A stretch of DNA of 64,000 nt from Chaunax sp. Z400 (lineage: Eukaryota > Chordata > Actinopteri > Lophiiformes > Chaunacidae): positions 4,773,501-4,837,500 of the forward strand of contig CM075186.1 of NCBI GenBank assembly GCA_037577475.1. Direction: 5' to 3'. The translations under genes and the position numbers were made by a program. This document shows, piece after piece, positions 34,521 to 46,167 of this stretch (positions are counted from its first letter, which is position 1; each line of letters starts with the position of its first letter). Below the pieces are notes generated by a model. It was not told where the DNA came from. It ran no database searches and worked only from the letters and a program-made list of their open reading frames with translations.

Positions 34521-37500
34521 ATGTTTGATTTGCAGAAAGAATGGAGCATCTCCTTTGCAGGATGTGGTTTTATGGGGATTTATTATGTTGGTGCCACCAG
34601 CTGTATCCTTGAACGGTTCCCTCGCTTCATACAAGGCGCGTCTAGAATCTACGGAGCGTCTGCAGGGGCTCTGATGGCTGCTATTCTTACTGTTGGAATC
34701 CCCCTAGGTGAGCTGTGGCTACTTTCTCTAATGAACACATTTTATTAAAAACTTTCAAATATACATTACTGTAATGAAACACTGTAGAACGTTTGAGTCA
34801 CTACATTTTATCATGTAATTTGTCATATTTTTTATGCACCAAACAGATAAATTTGCAAAATTTTTAATATTGACACATTTTCTTTTACTCAAACAATTTT
34901 TTTTGCCTCGATTACTGTAAGATAACGATTTTGCAAATTGCAAAAAGATTGATTCATTATGTTCTTTGCATGAAATGGCACACACTTGTTGCTGTGTTTA
35001 CATCTTATTTGGACACCACTGATTTTGTGAATTCAAACGCAAACAAACTTGAGCAGACTTTTCCTTCATTTTATAACATTTCATCATCTTGGCATTCTTG
35101 GAAGTTTAGCTAGATGAGCTTAACCGACCCAGACCTTTTCTAAAATAGTTTTTTGAAAAATCAATTTTAAATTAAAGGAGTTAATTTAACGTAATCACTT
35201 CTGTTTTTCTATACAGTCAGGATTCATCATGAAGTCCACCTGTATTGTTTTTCTACATACATGTGATCTTCTAATCATTGAGAAATGTCTGTAATTGAAT
35301 GGATCCATAACATAGTTTTCACTGGAATCACTGTGTTCCTCTGTGCAGATAAATGTTGTGCTGATTTGATGTTCATGGCCAAAGAGGCCAGGAAACACAA
35401 ACTGGGACCCCTGCACCCCTCTTACAACCTGCTGCAGATAGTAAAGGACTCTATGTTGGCTAGCCTACCAGAAGACGCCCATGTTCGAGCATCCGGGAAG
35501 CTCTGTGTGTCCCTGACCAGAGTGCCTGATGGGAAAAACGTACTAGTGTCGGAGTTTAACAGTAGAGAGGAGCTAATTGAGGTATTTTTTTCACTTTGTG
35601 AGTCAGGACTCTTATCCAGAATCTTCTGAGATAAGGGCTCATTTTACAAGGTCCAAAGTAAATATTTTTAATCTCTCTACAACACAGGATTATATTCCAA
35701 AATGCTAGGTGTAGTCCTTTTATGCTACTCACAAACATTATCTGAAATATGAATATATATATAGGAGGAGACAATTCAGTGTCTTAATTATAATCATGAT
35801 TAATAGCTGAAAGAAATGAGTCGTTTGTATCTATGACGATGCAGGAGTCATAACTCCTGACATAAAAGCTGACAGAAAGGTGACATATGTGAGACAGACA
35901 TGATGTCTTTCCAGGTCTTGCAACAAAAAATGTTTTTCAAGTGTACTGTGATATCTGATTTTATCTTGATTCTGGAAATAAAGACGAATTTAGCCCCATC
36001 AACATATTAAAGAAAAATGTTTTTTAGAAACCATTCTCCATTCTTTGTGTTTGTGCAGGGAGTTCATATTTCTCTAACTAACATGCATAATATCTGCTTT
36101 CTCCAGGCCCTTATATGCAGCTGCTTCGTCCCTTTCTACTGTGGTGTCATTCCACCCACTTACCGCGGAGTGGTGAGTGAACCAGCAAGCCATTACACTG
36201 AAGTTGGGACATGTACAGCTTTCTCTTAAGCCAGGATGTTTGTTGAGCATCAGACAGGCTGTCACGATATAGCCTGTCTGCAACCTTGAAACCTTGAAAC
36301 TGAACAGGAGCCTCTGTGTGCTTATAATAAAACAAAATCAAAGCTAGATTAGTTTAACTGTTTTTGAGTCAGTCTTAAGACTTGATGCATATGTTTCTCA
36401 TTCTCAATCTCTCATTAACTTGTCTTAGTGTAGAGCACACCAAAAATATTGAAACTGTCCTCAAGCCTCCAGAAATTGTAGCGTTGAATGAAGTTCAAAA
36501 TGTGCTATTTCTATAGCAGAGTTGGGTTTCATTTTAATATACCCCCTTTGTATTTCATTCACATGCTTCAAACATTATACTTCCCCAAGATGAACATGCC
36601 AAAATGATTTTGTCATTGCACGATCCATTACAGTATTACATCTTCATAAAAATAAGTATAATGTCTAACACAGTGCTCATTAATCTGAATATCTGAGAAC
36701 TACATTTCTGATTTCCACTCAGCGCTATGTGGACGGAGCCGTCAGTGATAACCTGCCTCGATGTAACCTGAGGAACACGGTCACGATCTCTGCGTATGCT
36801 GGTGAGAGTGATCTCTGCCCTCGAGCGAGAACGCTCACCTTCTACGAGGTGCGCTTCAACAACGTGAGCATCCAGGTCAACTCAGAGAACATGTACAGAG
36901 TGACCAGCACCTTCTTCCCCCCAGAGCCGCAGGTGAGAAACAGAAGCTCCATGTCTCAGAAGCTAGAGGATGTTCTGCTTAATATATGAAATTTAATTCA
37001 TTCATTTTTTCTTGTTTTTGCCCTTTTATTACAAATTATGAAATATTTAATATTACTGCCAACTTTCTAACACATGAACAAGATGGTCTACACTCTGACA
37101 ACAAAAATACAGATCATATGAATATTGTAAAACATAAGTGGGTGAAGATCCTTCATGGGGCCTGTAGGGAGCCTGATCCGATACCTGTCTGAGGCAAGAT
37201 GACATAATTCTATTTTAAATTTAATTAATTACATTTTTAAATAATTTCTTTAGATATCTCTTTTCTGCCCTCTGCTGGTCAGAATTGGTTACTGCATCCT
37301 TAAATGTAAAGCCTACAAAAACTTAATTTTGATACAAATGGACAGTGAATGCCTGAAATATTTTATACATAATCAATTTATTTTGATTTTACAGGCAATG
37401 GCAGACATCTGCAATGATGGCTACACAGATGCTCTTCGCTTCCTGCAAGAGAACAGTAAGGACTTCACCGTTGAATTTATACAGATGGTGGGGAATAAAG

Positions 37501-39267
37501 TTTGTTCTTCTCGTAGCCACAGTGGTTGATGGTGAGTGATACAGTGCATCTTACTGCAGAAATCATCTCAAATTGAAATGCTCATCACAGATCTGATCAG
37601 CAGCGAGTGTCCCCTGAGAAGTTTGGAAACGGATGCACCAAAACCTCCTTGTTGTGAGCAGGTGAGGGAGCCGGCTGATGCTGAGGAGTCCAATGAGAAC
37701 ACACAACAGAATGGACTGAACCCACCACAGGGAGAGCACTGGTGGCTGGATCCACAGCTCATAGAAAACCTCCCAGTCAGCATTAAAAAGGGTAAAGACA
37801 GCCAGTGACTGGTGGCTGATGGAGTGGTGTTGTCATCAGCAGGGAAATGATCCATGTTTGGAGAAAACAGCACAGAGAGGACTGTGATTCAGGCTCTAAG
37901 TCAATGTTTGCCGTTCATCCACTGTGCCAATACAGTAAATTTAACGCAGTGTAAAACGTACATACGTCTTTCACTATATTTCTTTCAGTGTTGTGTGAAG
38001 CCTGTAGAGAGACGCAAAGTGCTGCTGGTCTGTTGTCTCATATGACGGAGTACCTGCCAAAGAAAATGACCTCCTACCTGCAGGTCCCCTCTATTCGGCC
38101 CATGGAGTCGGCCTACTCTCTAGCCCAGAGGTACAGCATATAAGGCTGCATTCAATCTGTTGCAATACCACATCCAAATCATTTCTCATTTTCTTCGACC
38201 CACCTCAATATTCTTCCCTTTTATTGTAAATGTTTCAGACAGTATCCTTGTCATCTTGATGCTGTCTGACAATCCAAACTGGAATGTTATCCAAATACTC
38301 TTTGACCCAGACGATATTTGGGGGAAGAATGAAAATCCCAGAATACAAAAATTATGCACAAAAATTTGTCTGTTTTCACAGTGAGAACTTTAATTCTTGA
38401 CTACAATTAATTGCCAGTATTTCAGCTTTCAACAAAATCTAATTTTAATGTAGGATTCCTAATAATGTCCCCTTTAGTGGTAGCACTGATTCTATTTATG
38501 TGAAATATCTGAGTACTCTTTCTACCACTGCCAATATTTTTCCTGTCAGACTCGTGAACTGGATCCCAGATGTACCAAGAGACATGAGCTGGTTCTATGG
38601 CATGGCTGAAGACATATACAAACAAGCTTGGAGGCGCAAAGTGGAGGACTCTGACAGGTATGCAGTGTGTGTGCAGACTGTTGCAAGTTGTAATGCCTTG
38701 GAAACCATTATGCTTGCCTGCAGTTGGCTGCAGCTGTGCTTTGAGCTGAAGGCTAATATATTCCGTAATTTAAGAATCATGCAGTTGGAAATTCTGGCCA
38801 CAGCAGATTATAAATGAAAAGTCAGAGGACAAACACTACTTTCCTAGAGCCATGACTTCAGCATGGCTAAAGCTAAACTTTCTATGTCTCCACTCTGTGA
38901 TTTTTTTTTTTTTAGGGAGAAACCACTGCGCCGATGTACAAGCCTCCCATTAGGCCTCAACCTTTGGGATCAGGGAAAAGACGACACAAACGTTCTCCCA
39001 ATGACCCCAGACGCTACTCCCACCTCCGATCTTACTTTCACCTGGAATGCAAATAATGAGTTGCACCACATCTCCCTGACTCCCCCATCTACACCCACCT
39101 TCAGCCCCACCTCTGGGCTTGGTGAAGCTGCCATAGAGTCACCTGAAAGTGCAGGTAGAGGCTGGGGTTTGGGTCGAGCTGTGGGATGGATAAGAAACAT
39201 TACATCCGAGAAAACTTCAAATCACAAGAAAACGGATGATTCCATGTCTTTGTCTGCATTCAAATAA
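34521..39267 (+). CDS. Patatin-like phospholipase (ATGL/PNPLA2-PNPLA3 type)
   Basis: Predicted lipid-droplet lipase or acyltransferase of the PNPLA2/PNPLA3 clade. Exons: 34521-34707, 35349-35581, 36107-36172, 36723-36932, 37395-37487, 37560-37791, 37989-38130, 38550-38657, 38916-39267. They give 540 residues (human ATGL has 504). Visible are the oxyanion loop GCGFMG (14-19), nucleophile Ser47 in GASAG and catalytic Asp166 in DGA, the numbering known for ATGL. The LGPLHPSYNL, SLTRVPDG and VPFYCGVIPP blocks fit the family, and LVNWIPDVP marks the C-terminal half. The tail is rich in Pro, Ser and Thr. It is the only intact lipase in the array and is divergent from copy 6. PNPLA2 versus PNPLA3 cannot be decided by eye. 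The exon 5/6 junction (72-base intron) is the least certain. Confidence 0.9.
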
Positions 39268-39310
39268 TTATATTTGATATTATGCTGAAAGAGAATGAGT
39301 GAAAATATGA

Positions 39311-39316
39311 AATAAA
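39311..39316 (+). other. Poly(A) signal of the lipase
   Basis: AATAAA 44 bases after the lipase stop codon, followed by a T/G-rich stretch. Confidence 0.55.
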
Positions 39317-39489
39317 GGAATGTAAAAATGTCCTGTGTGTCGGGGTGCCGCTATTAACAAATGTCATTGGGCTCTTATAAATGAAAAAGAAATATAGTAC
39401 ATAATATTCACAAGTATTAACTGTACTACTGCATTACTTTTTCAGTAAGCTTACATAATGCCCTCTTATTCTTCTGGACTCAACTCTCT

Positions 39490-39682
39490 TTTACAATGAT
39501 ATCTGGTTATAGAAAGGCAGTTCAAACTGGTCTCCAAGAGGTCCTCAAGGTATCTGGGACAATGACAAAACCCAACAAATTCAATGAAATAAAAGATAAA
39601 TCTCTCTCCAACTGAGTATCTTATGGTAATCCATCAATAAAGAGTACAATAACTGATATTCAATTGGCATAGAAACTTTACT
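39490..39682 (+). pseudogene. Oxygenase intron 6 remnant
   Basis: Matches intron 6 of copy 7 in the same orientation (TTCAAACTGGTCTCCAAGAG, then TCCTCAAGG and TCAATTGGCATAGAAA). No exon is left on either side. It is a leftover of a further plus-strand copy. Confidence 0.6.
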
Positions 39683-39797
39683 GCTTCTATTGCACTTCTG
39701 GATCGATGCCAACTGCATTTCGTTGTCACTGTACTGAACTTGTACTATGATCAATGACAATAAAGTTGAATCTGATCTGATCTGATCTGATCTGATG
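39683..39797 (+). mobile_element. LINE 3' tail
   Basis: The stretch ending CAATGACAATAAAGTTGAA, followed by five TCTGA units, is the 3' end typical of fish non-LTR retroelements. There is no coding part. Confidence 0.55.
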
Positions 39798-40149
39798 ATA
39801 AAAGATTCATGTCTACCGCAACTATGCACAATCATTTGAGAGCAAAGCACCAGCAGAAGAAGGTCACAGTTCAACAATCAGTGGGTAGTTTAGTCAGCAA
39901 GGAGGAAGTAAGCTTGATGTTAGACGTACAGAATAAACAAGGGCCATCATCTCACAGATGATAGCTTACATGTTTTCCATCAGCTTTGTTGAAGGCGAGG
40001 GATTTCGCCATCCAGAAAAACTACCACCACAAGACTGGAGCAACCAAAAGATGATGCACTTGAGCTAAAAACTCCTTTAGCTCCCGTTGAAAAATTAGCT
40101 CCTGCCTCTCTCTCTCTCTCTATGTGTGTATGTGTGTGTCCGGTCGGTG

Positions 40150-40395
40150 GGTTAACTCTAAGAATAGTAGCCTTCAGAGCATCTGCAGACACCGCATAGA
40201 TTTCAAACGCGTCTTAAATGAAGCGAGGGAACCATTCAAAGATACAGCTGGAGGCACCAACATAAATCCCTGTAAAAAAAAAAAAAATACTGCATCCTGC
40301 AAAGGAGACGCTCCATTCTTGCTTCAGCTCAAACATTCTTCCACCAACAAGAGTCCTCACTGTACAAAACCACCACAGAAACTCACTCAACTTGT
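40150..40395 (-). pseudogene. Patatin-like lipase exon 1 relic (with the pseudogene)
   Basis: The reverse strand matches lipase exon 1 and its leader: the GAATGGAGC, CTCCTTTGCAGGATG, TATGTTGGTGCC and GGTTCCCTCGCTTCAT blocks are recognisable. A homopolymer tract and substitutions destroy the frame; GATG replaces the GXSXG region. It points away from the oxygenase pseudogene at 40837, reproducing the divergent pair. Confidence 0.8.
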
Positions 40396-40559
40396 GGATA
40401 TGTAAAATTGAAAATGACGGAGATAAACAAGTTCATCACCTCATTTCACCTGCACACATCCTTCAGATACAATACAAATTCAAGGTTTTTGTACTTTTCC
40501 GCAAGTCAAGGATTTAGCCCTCGATCCTACCGACTTATTTTACACCTTAATCATACTGA

Positions 40560-40770
40560 TCGAGACATTGTTTTATATTATTATATATACTGTATATAAT
40601 ATATATACATAATATATATAATATATATATGCATATATATATATACACTACCAGTCAAAAATTTGGACACAGTTTCCCATTCAAGTGGATGGGTAACTGT
40701 GTCCAAACTATTGACTGGTACTGTATATTATATATATATATATATGCGTATATATAATGAATCTTAAGGT
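40560..40770. repeat. AT microsatellite with embedded mini-MITE
   Basis: (TA)n-rich tracts lie on both sides of a 78-base palindromic element at 40646-40723. Confidence 0.85.
40646..40723. mobile_element. Tc1/mariner-type palindromic MITE
   Basis: Inverted ends CACTACCAGTCAAAAATTTGG and CCAAACTATTGACTGGTACTG, flanked by TA on both sides, form one near-complete hairpin. TA flanks and the end sequence match a family of fish Tc1-like MITEs. Confidence 0.75.
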
Positions 40771-40836
40771 CAATATAAACTCTTGTGATACTAATATACC
40801 AGGCACTTTTTAACAGTGTTGTTGTGTCTCCTCTAG

Positions 40837-41817
40837 CTGATAAGAATCCCTCAATACTGCAAACTCTGTACTACTAAATCAAGAAAGTGAAGGAGGGTCA
40901 GATGTGATGTGGAGAGCATACAGACTATGGCACCATCACCCTGTTGTTTCAGAAGAATGAAGGTCTGCAGGTAGTCCTACTGACATCTACTCCTCTCCTC
41001 TAGATGCAAGACAAACAACATTTTACACTTTTACGCTACATCTACAAAAAGAACCTTTCATGGATGTAATCCAACTGACACTTCTTAATCTACAGGTGCA
41101 TTGACGTTCAGGTGAATACATCGATGTTCCCTTCATCCCCGTAGCCGTTCTCATCATTATTGCTGACCTGATGCAGCCCTGGACCAACGATCAGTTTATC
41201 TCCACAGTGAGTTTTAAAGCTACATCTCATATCTGAATGAAAAGGCTTTGGTGGATTTTTTTTAGCAACAATATAAATATATAGTTATAAAAAAGGTCAA
41301 ACTGTTTCTAAGAGGTCCTCAAAGTATCTAGCAGAATTACAAAATCCTGAAAATGTGTTAAAATAAAAGATAAATAAATGACTCACCAACTGAGTTACTT
41401 ACAGTAATCCATCAATAAAGAGTAGAATGAATGACCTATTGAAATGGGATAGAAATGGGGACAATAGGTAAAAAAAAAAAAAGTCAACCAATTTGCTTCA
41501 GCCCAATGTTTTGCAATATACAGAGCAGGAGGCAACTGTCTTTACACACATGGACCACTTGAAAGAGGAGTACAATTAAGTCCAGAATGAATTCATGATG
41601 AGACCCCAAAAAAGGATTTATTTATATGTGAAGTCTGTTTCTTGTGCCCGTTTGTTCCCCTCAGCCCCACAGAGTGTTGCCGCTCCCTCCTGGAGACTCC
41701 AACACACATCGGTCTGTAGCTTTCTTCCTCGATCCGGACGATGAAGCTCTGATCACCTGCCTCCAACAAATACCCACCAGTAACAGCAGGCACCTACATC
41801 AGTCTGCAAAGAACTGA
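40837..41817 (+). pseudogene. 2-OG/Fe(II) oxygenase pseudogene (exons 5-7)
   Basis: Exon 5 (40837-40970) has in-frame TAA and TGA stops and a net 9-base loss. Exon 6 (41096-41206) has a TGA as its third codon. Exon 7 (41665-41817) has lost about 8 bases in CLDGSNK and is out of frame. Exons 1-4 are deleted: upstream sequence jumps from promoter-like bases (about 40440) to intron-3-like bases (about 40480). The 3' flank around 42360-42540 matches that of copy 7, so the two are tandem duplicates. Confidence 0.92.
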
Positions 41818-41954
41818 GGTCATCAGTTCAATCATAACCAACTCTTAATTATAAAGGTGTTGAAACAAATGAAACAATAAAACAAAAGTGAACATGATAA
41901 AATCAAGTTATTAAAGAAATAAAATATTTTATGGATCCAAAATGATTTTTCTTC

Positions 41955-42360
41955 TACAAATCCGTTTCCAGGAAAGTTGGGATCCTGTGTAAAGTGTAAA
42001 TAAAAACAGTATGCAATGATTTGCAAATCATTGAAACTCCATTATGTAATTGAAAATAGCACAAAGACAACATTTCAAATGTTGAAACAGAAAAATTTAA
42101 TTGTTTTTGAAAATTATATCCTCATTCAGAATTTGATGCTGGCAACACATTTCAAAAAAGTTTGGACAGGGTCATGTTTACCTCTTCTTTTAACTTTTAA
42201 CTGAGACCAGCTGCTGTAACTTTGAATGTGGAATGTTTTCCATTCTTATCTGATGTAGGATTTCAGCTGCTCAAGAGTTCGGGGTCACCTTTGTCGTATG
42301 TCTCATAAGGCAACAAACATTTTCAATGGGTGACAACATTTTTGGAAACGGGATTATAAA
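41955..42360. mobile_element. Non-autonomous DNA transposon, same family as 4233
   Basis: Terminal inverted repeats TCCGTTTCCAGGAAA (left) and TTTTTGGAAACGGGA (right). The GTTGGGATC block and an internal CAAAAAAGTTTGGACAGG block are typical of a very common teleost repeat. No intact ORF. Confidence 0.65.
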
Positions 42361-42924
42361 TAAATATGTTTCAATATACTAGTCATATACTCTATTACTA
42401 CATTAAAGACTGTTTTATTCAGCAGCACTACATAAACTTTAAAGCTAAGTTCCTAACAACTGTCATTCAGATAAAATTGTTTCTCTTAAATGGAAAAAAT
42501 AAATAACTTTCAAAGTAATAAGGTTTGCACATACTTTGCCTTGTTTTAGTTTGTTTGCTTTTGAATTCTCAAAATCAGATTCTATCATCAGTGTCCAGGT
42601 AAGATGTTAACACAGCAATAAGTTGGTGATACTTCATCATGTGGACAAACTGATATCTCATGAAGGGGACATAACAAATCTGTCATGGAGGAAACAGAGG
42701 GAAACGATGTCATTGCAAAATCAACATCATATAGTAATTAAGGCAAAACAAGAGAAATACTGTTTGGTGCATTAGATCCATGTCAAATTATGATAAAATC
42801 CTGTGACTAAAACAACATTGTTACTCCATTTATACTCATGTATTTGCTAATCACCAACACTGTTAAACTTTTTTAAATCAAGTTTGGTCAATAGCTAAAT
42901 AGCCACAACGCAACTAGGGTGATT
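42361..42924. other. Pseudogene 3' flank, no gene
   Basis: Resembles the region downstream of copy 7 (about 46600-46720). No coding sequence. Confidence 0.45.
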
Positions 42925-43165
42925 CAAAGTCTAAGAATAGCAGCCATCAGAGCACCTGCAGACGCTCCAGAGATCTTAGATGCTCCTTATATGAAGCAAG
43001 GGAACCGCTCAAGGATACAGCTGGTGGCACCAACATAATAAATCCCCATAAAACCACATCCTGCAAAGGAGATGCTCCATTCTTTCTGCAAATCAAACCA
43101 ACCAACAAGAGCCCAGACTGTACAAAACCACCACAGAAACTAACTCAGCCTGTTATATAAATTAA
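42925..43165 (-). pseudogene. Patatin-like lipase exon 1 relic (with copy 7)
   Basis: The reverse strand matches lipase exon 1 more closely than the relic at 40150: CTCCTTTGCAGGATGTGGTT, GGTGCCACCAGCTGTATC, TTCCCTCGCTTCATA and GCGTCTGCAGGTGCTCTGATG are readable. Small indels break the frame and no later exons follow. It lies head to head with copy 7. Confidence 0.85.
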
Positions 43166-43235
43166 AATGATGGCTCATCCCCTCATTTCACCTGCAAGAG
43201 TGATCAATAGTTTTGTAAACATGACCTCTATACCT

Positions 43236-43256
43236 ATTGGCTGGGAATATCACATG
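43236..43256 (-). promoter_or_regulatory. CATGTG plus CCAAT upstream of copy 7
   Basis: ATTGG at 43236-43240 and CACATG at 43251-43256 are the complement of CATGTG...CCAAT. They lie about 115-135 bases before the copy 7 start and form the inverted counterpart of the elements at 20525, 29511 and 34314. Confidence 0.45.
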
Positions 43257-43369
43257 ACAAACTTATAAGACCACAGATCCAGAAAGAAACTTTCTAATAA
43301 TCTTGCGCAGCTTGTGAGATTTCCTTCAGTTCTGTCTCTCTGCTTTCAGACACACTTTTTCTTTTTAAA

Positions 43370-46167
43370 ATGAGCATCCCAGTGATCGACTTTGACGTGT
43401 ACAGCCTGAGAGAGAAAGATGTTACCGAGGAGCAGATGTGCAACTTGAGCAAAGAGTTGAAAACAGCTTTTACAGAAGTGGGCTTTGTTTTTCTGGAGAA
43501 CACTGGGATCACTCAGGAGGAGGTGAGAATAATACTGAAGTGAAAAGTAGCATTTAGTTTGATGAAAGTGTTTAAGGTGGAATTTGTGTTGTTTTTTTTC
43601 TGGTGTGTTTGGACAGATGGATCGTGTTATGGACATGTCTATGAAATTCTTCCTGCAGCCAGATGACCTGAAACGACCTTTCAGCTCTAAAAACTGCCTC
43701 ATCAATCCAAACCACGGATGGCTGTCTGTGGAGGGCGAAAAGTAGCAATCAGAAAATTGAAACAATACACTTGTTATTTGCACAATCTACTCCCTTTAAT
43801 TCTGAACATCTGTTTTTTTTAGGTTGAATCCAAGTCGACCTGGAGACATAAAGGAGTCATTTAACGTTTCATCTCTTCACCCTGACATCGTAATGACTCA
43901 TTCTCACAGTTTGACTTTGTTCATTTTGTAAAACAGACTTACCTTAGAACAGTGGTGGAATGTAACTAAGTACGTTTACTCAGATACTGTATTTAAGTAG
44001 CCTACAAATTCAAGGTATTTGTACTTTACCACAAGTCAAGGTTTTAAATACTTTATTGCCAGGTTAAAAAAAAATATTTGCAGATGGATTAAACTTTATT
44101 CTACAGGTAATCAGTTTGGAGTTCAAAGTACAAGTTACTCTATAACTTGTATTCACACTCAGAAACTTCTGTTTTACCTTGTCCTATGTGTAGGTGGACT
44201 GATAGTGCCAATCTGTCTGGCACTATTATCACCCCACATTGATTTTTCATAGGTACATCAGGCCATAGGTCGTACCAAATCCACATGTCCACACTAATTC
44301 TTTTAAAACTATTTTAAAGACCCCATACCAAATCTTTTTTAATGTTATGTGTTTATTTCAAAAATTGCAACTGATAAATTGTTTCCAGATATTTTAACTG
44401 TCAAATTTGAATATCAGTATCAGCTGTACAAACCCAGCATCTCTGAGGCTGTCTTTTAAATCAGGGCTCAAAACGTTACTGTTCACTGTGGCTTTTAATG
44501 AAGAAGATCCTCAACCTGCTTTGAGCCTGTAACTTTTACTTGCTTGCTTTTATCTTTGTCTTTTAATGCATTTTATCTTGTTTCATTTATTATACTTATT
44601 GAAAACTGTCAACGTTTTATTTGCTTGCTTTCATTTTAATTGTCTTTTAACTTATGATGTTGATGCTTTTTTTCTGTAAAGCACTTTAATTGCCTTGTGC
44701 CTGAATGGTGCTATATAAATAAAGTTGCCTTGCCTAATGATTTTTCTTCTCTGCTTTAGAAATGGCCATCAGATGCCTTAGAAGGGTTCCAGGAGATCCA
44801 TACTGCTTTCTATCTCCGCTGTAAAGAGCTGGGTCTGCGGGTGATAAAGGTGATGGCCCACAGTCTGGGCCTGGACCCCGAGGTGTTGCTGAGTGCTCAT
44901 CGTTTCGTGGGAAGTATGTACAAAACACCCCACTAACCGCTCTCACTGTGGAGTGTGTTATTGTTGCTGGGGTTCATGCTGTAAGTCATTTTAAGATGAT
45001 TAATGACTGAAGATCAGCTGATATGAGTCAACACTATTTTCAGGGAATTTTGTAATTTCAAACTTAGATCCTATAATATGTCTATAATTCACTGTGTAAA
45101 ACAATGTTTTTACACTCAGCGTGTAGCGGACAGAAATGTCTCCATTGAAACCCATTGAAACCGCAACTTTGATCACATGTGCAGTAGAGCATAAAACCAT
45201 CCTCCATGTATTGTTGTTATGTCTCCTGTAGGTGATGAGAACAGCTCATTACTGCGGACTCTGTACTACCCTCCAGTAAACAGGGAGAAAGTGAAGGAGG
45301 GTCAGATGAGATGTGGAGAGCATACAGACTTTGGCAGCATCACCCTGGTGTTTCAGAAGAATGAAGGTCTGCAGGTAGTCCTGCTGACATCTACTCCTCT
45401 GTGGAAGCAAGACAAATTACAGATGACATTTTCCACTTTTAAAACAAAGTGAAGCCTTTGCACTAAATCTACAAAATGAACTCTTCATGCACGTAATCCA
45501 CCTGACTCTTGTTAATCTACAGGTACTTAGACGTTCAGGTGAATATGTCGATGTTCCCGTCGTCCCTGGAGCCATCCTCATCAATATCGCTGACCTGATG
45601 CAGCGCTGGACCAACGATCAGTTTATCTCTGCGGTGAGTTTTACAGATAAATGTCACATCTGAATGAAAAGGCTTCAGTGGTTTACAATGATATAAGTAT
45701 ACAGTTATAAGATGTCAGGTCAAACTGGTGTCCAAGAGGTCCTCCAGGTAACCTGGAAAATGAAATAAAATACAAGCTAAATAAATGGCTCAACAAATTA
45801 AATTCATACATAAATAAAGACTAGAATGAATTTAAAGGAATAAACTAAAATAAAATAAATTGTTATAGCATACAGAACACACATGGACCACTTAAAAGAA
45901 GAGTACAATAAAGTTAAGAATGACTTCATCAAGTGACACAAAAAAGGACTTATGTTGTCTTCTTCTTCTTCTTGTCTTGTCCCCCAGGAGCACAAACTCT
46001 TGCTGCCCCCTGCTGGAGACTCCAACACACGTCAGTCTATGGCTTTCTTCCTCTATCCGGATAGTGAAGCTCTGATTACTTGTCTGGACGGCTCCAACAA
46101 ATACCCGGCAGTAAAAGCAGGCACCTACATCAAGGAATGCTTCAAAGCCGTGGCTGTAGAGAACTGA
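43370..46167 (+). CDS. IPNS-like 2-oxoglutarate/Fe(II) oxygenase, copy 7 (inverted)
   Basis: Exons: 43370-43522, 43617-43741, 43823-43889, 44760-44913, 45232-45374, 45523-45633, 45988-46167. They give 310 residues with the frame open. Iron ligands are His197 and Asp199 (CGEHTDFG) and His253 (EHKLLLPP); Arg266-Gln-Ser268 is intact. It differs most from the others: exon 2 reads SSKNCLINPNHGW where the minus-strand copies have SRTTFANS-like sequence, and the tail is ECFKAVAVEN. The exon 2 donor is AA|GTAGCA. A LINE tail in intron 3 stops just before the branch-site region of exon 4. It converges on nucb2. Role as for copy 1; substrate unknown. Confidence 0.9.
44460..44736 (+). mobile_element. 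LINE 3' end in copy 7 intron 3
   Basis: The block with TGTAAAGCACTTTAATTGCC, then GCTATATAAATAAAGTTGCC and a TTGCC repeat tail, is the 3' end of a common fish non-LTR element. It is 5'-truncated and stops 24 bases before exon 4. Confidence 0.65.
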
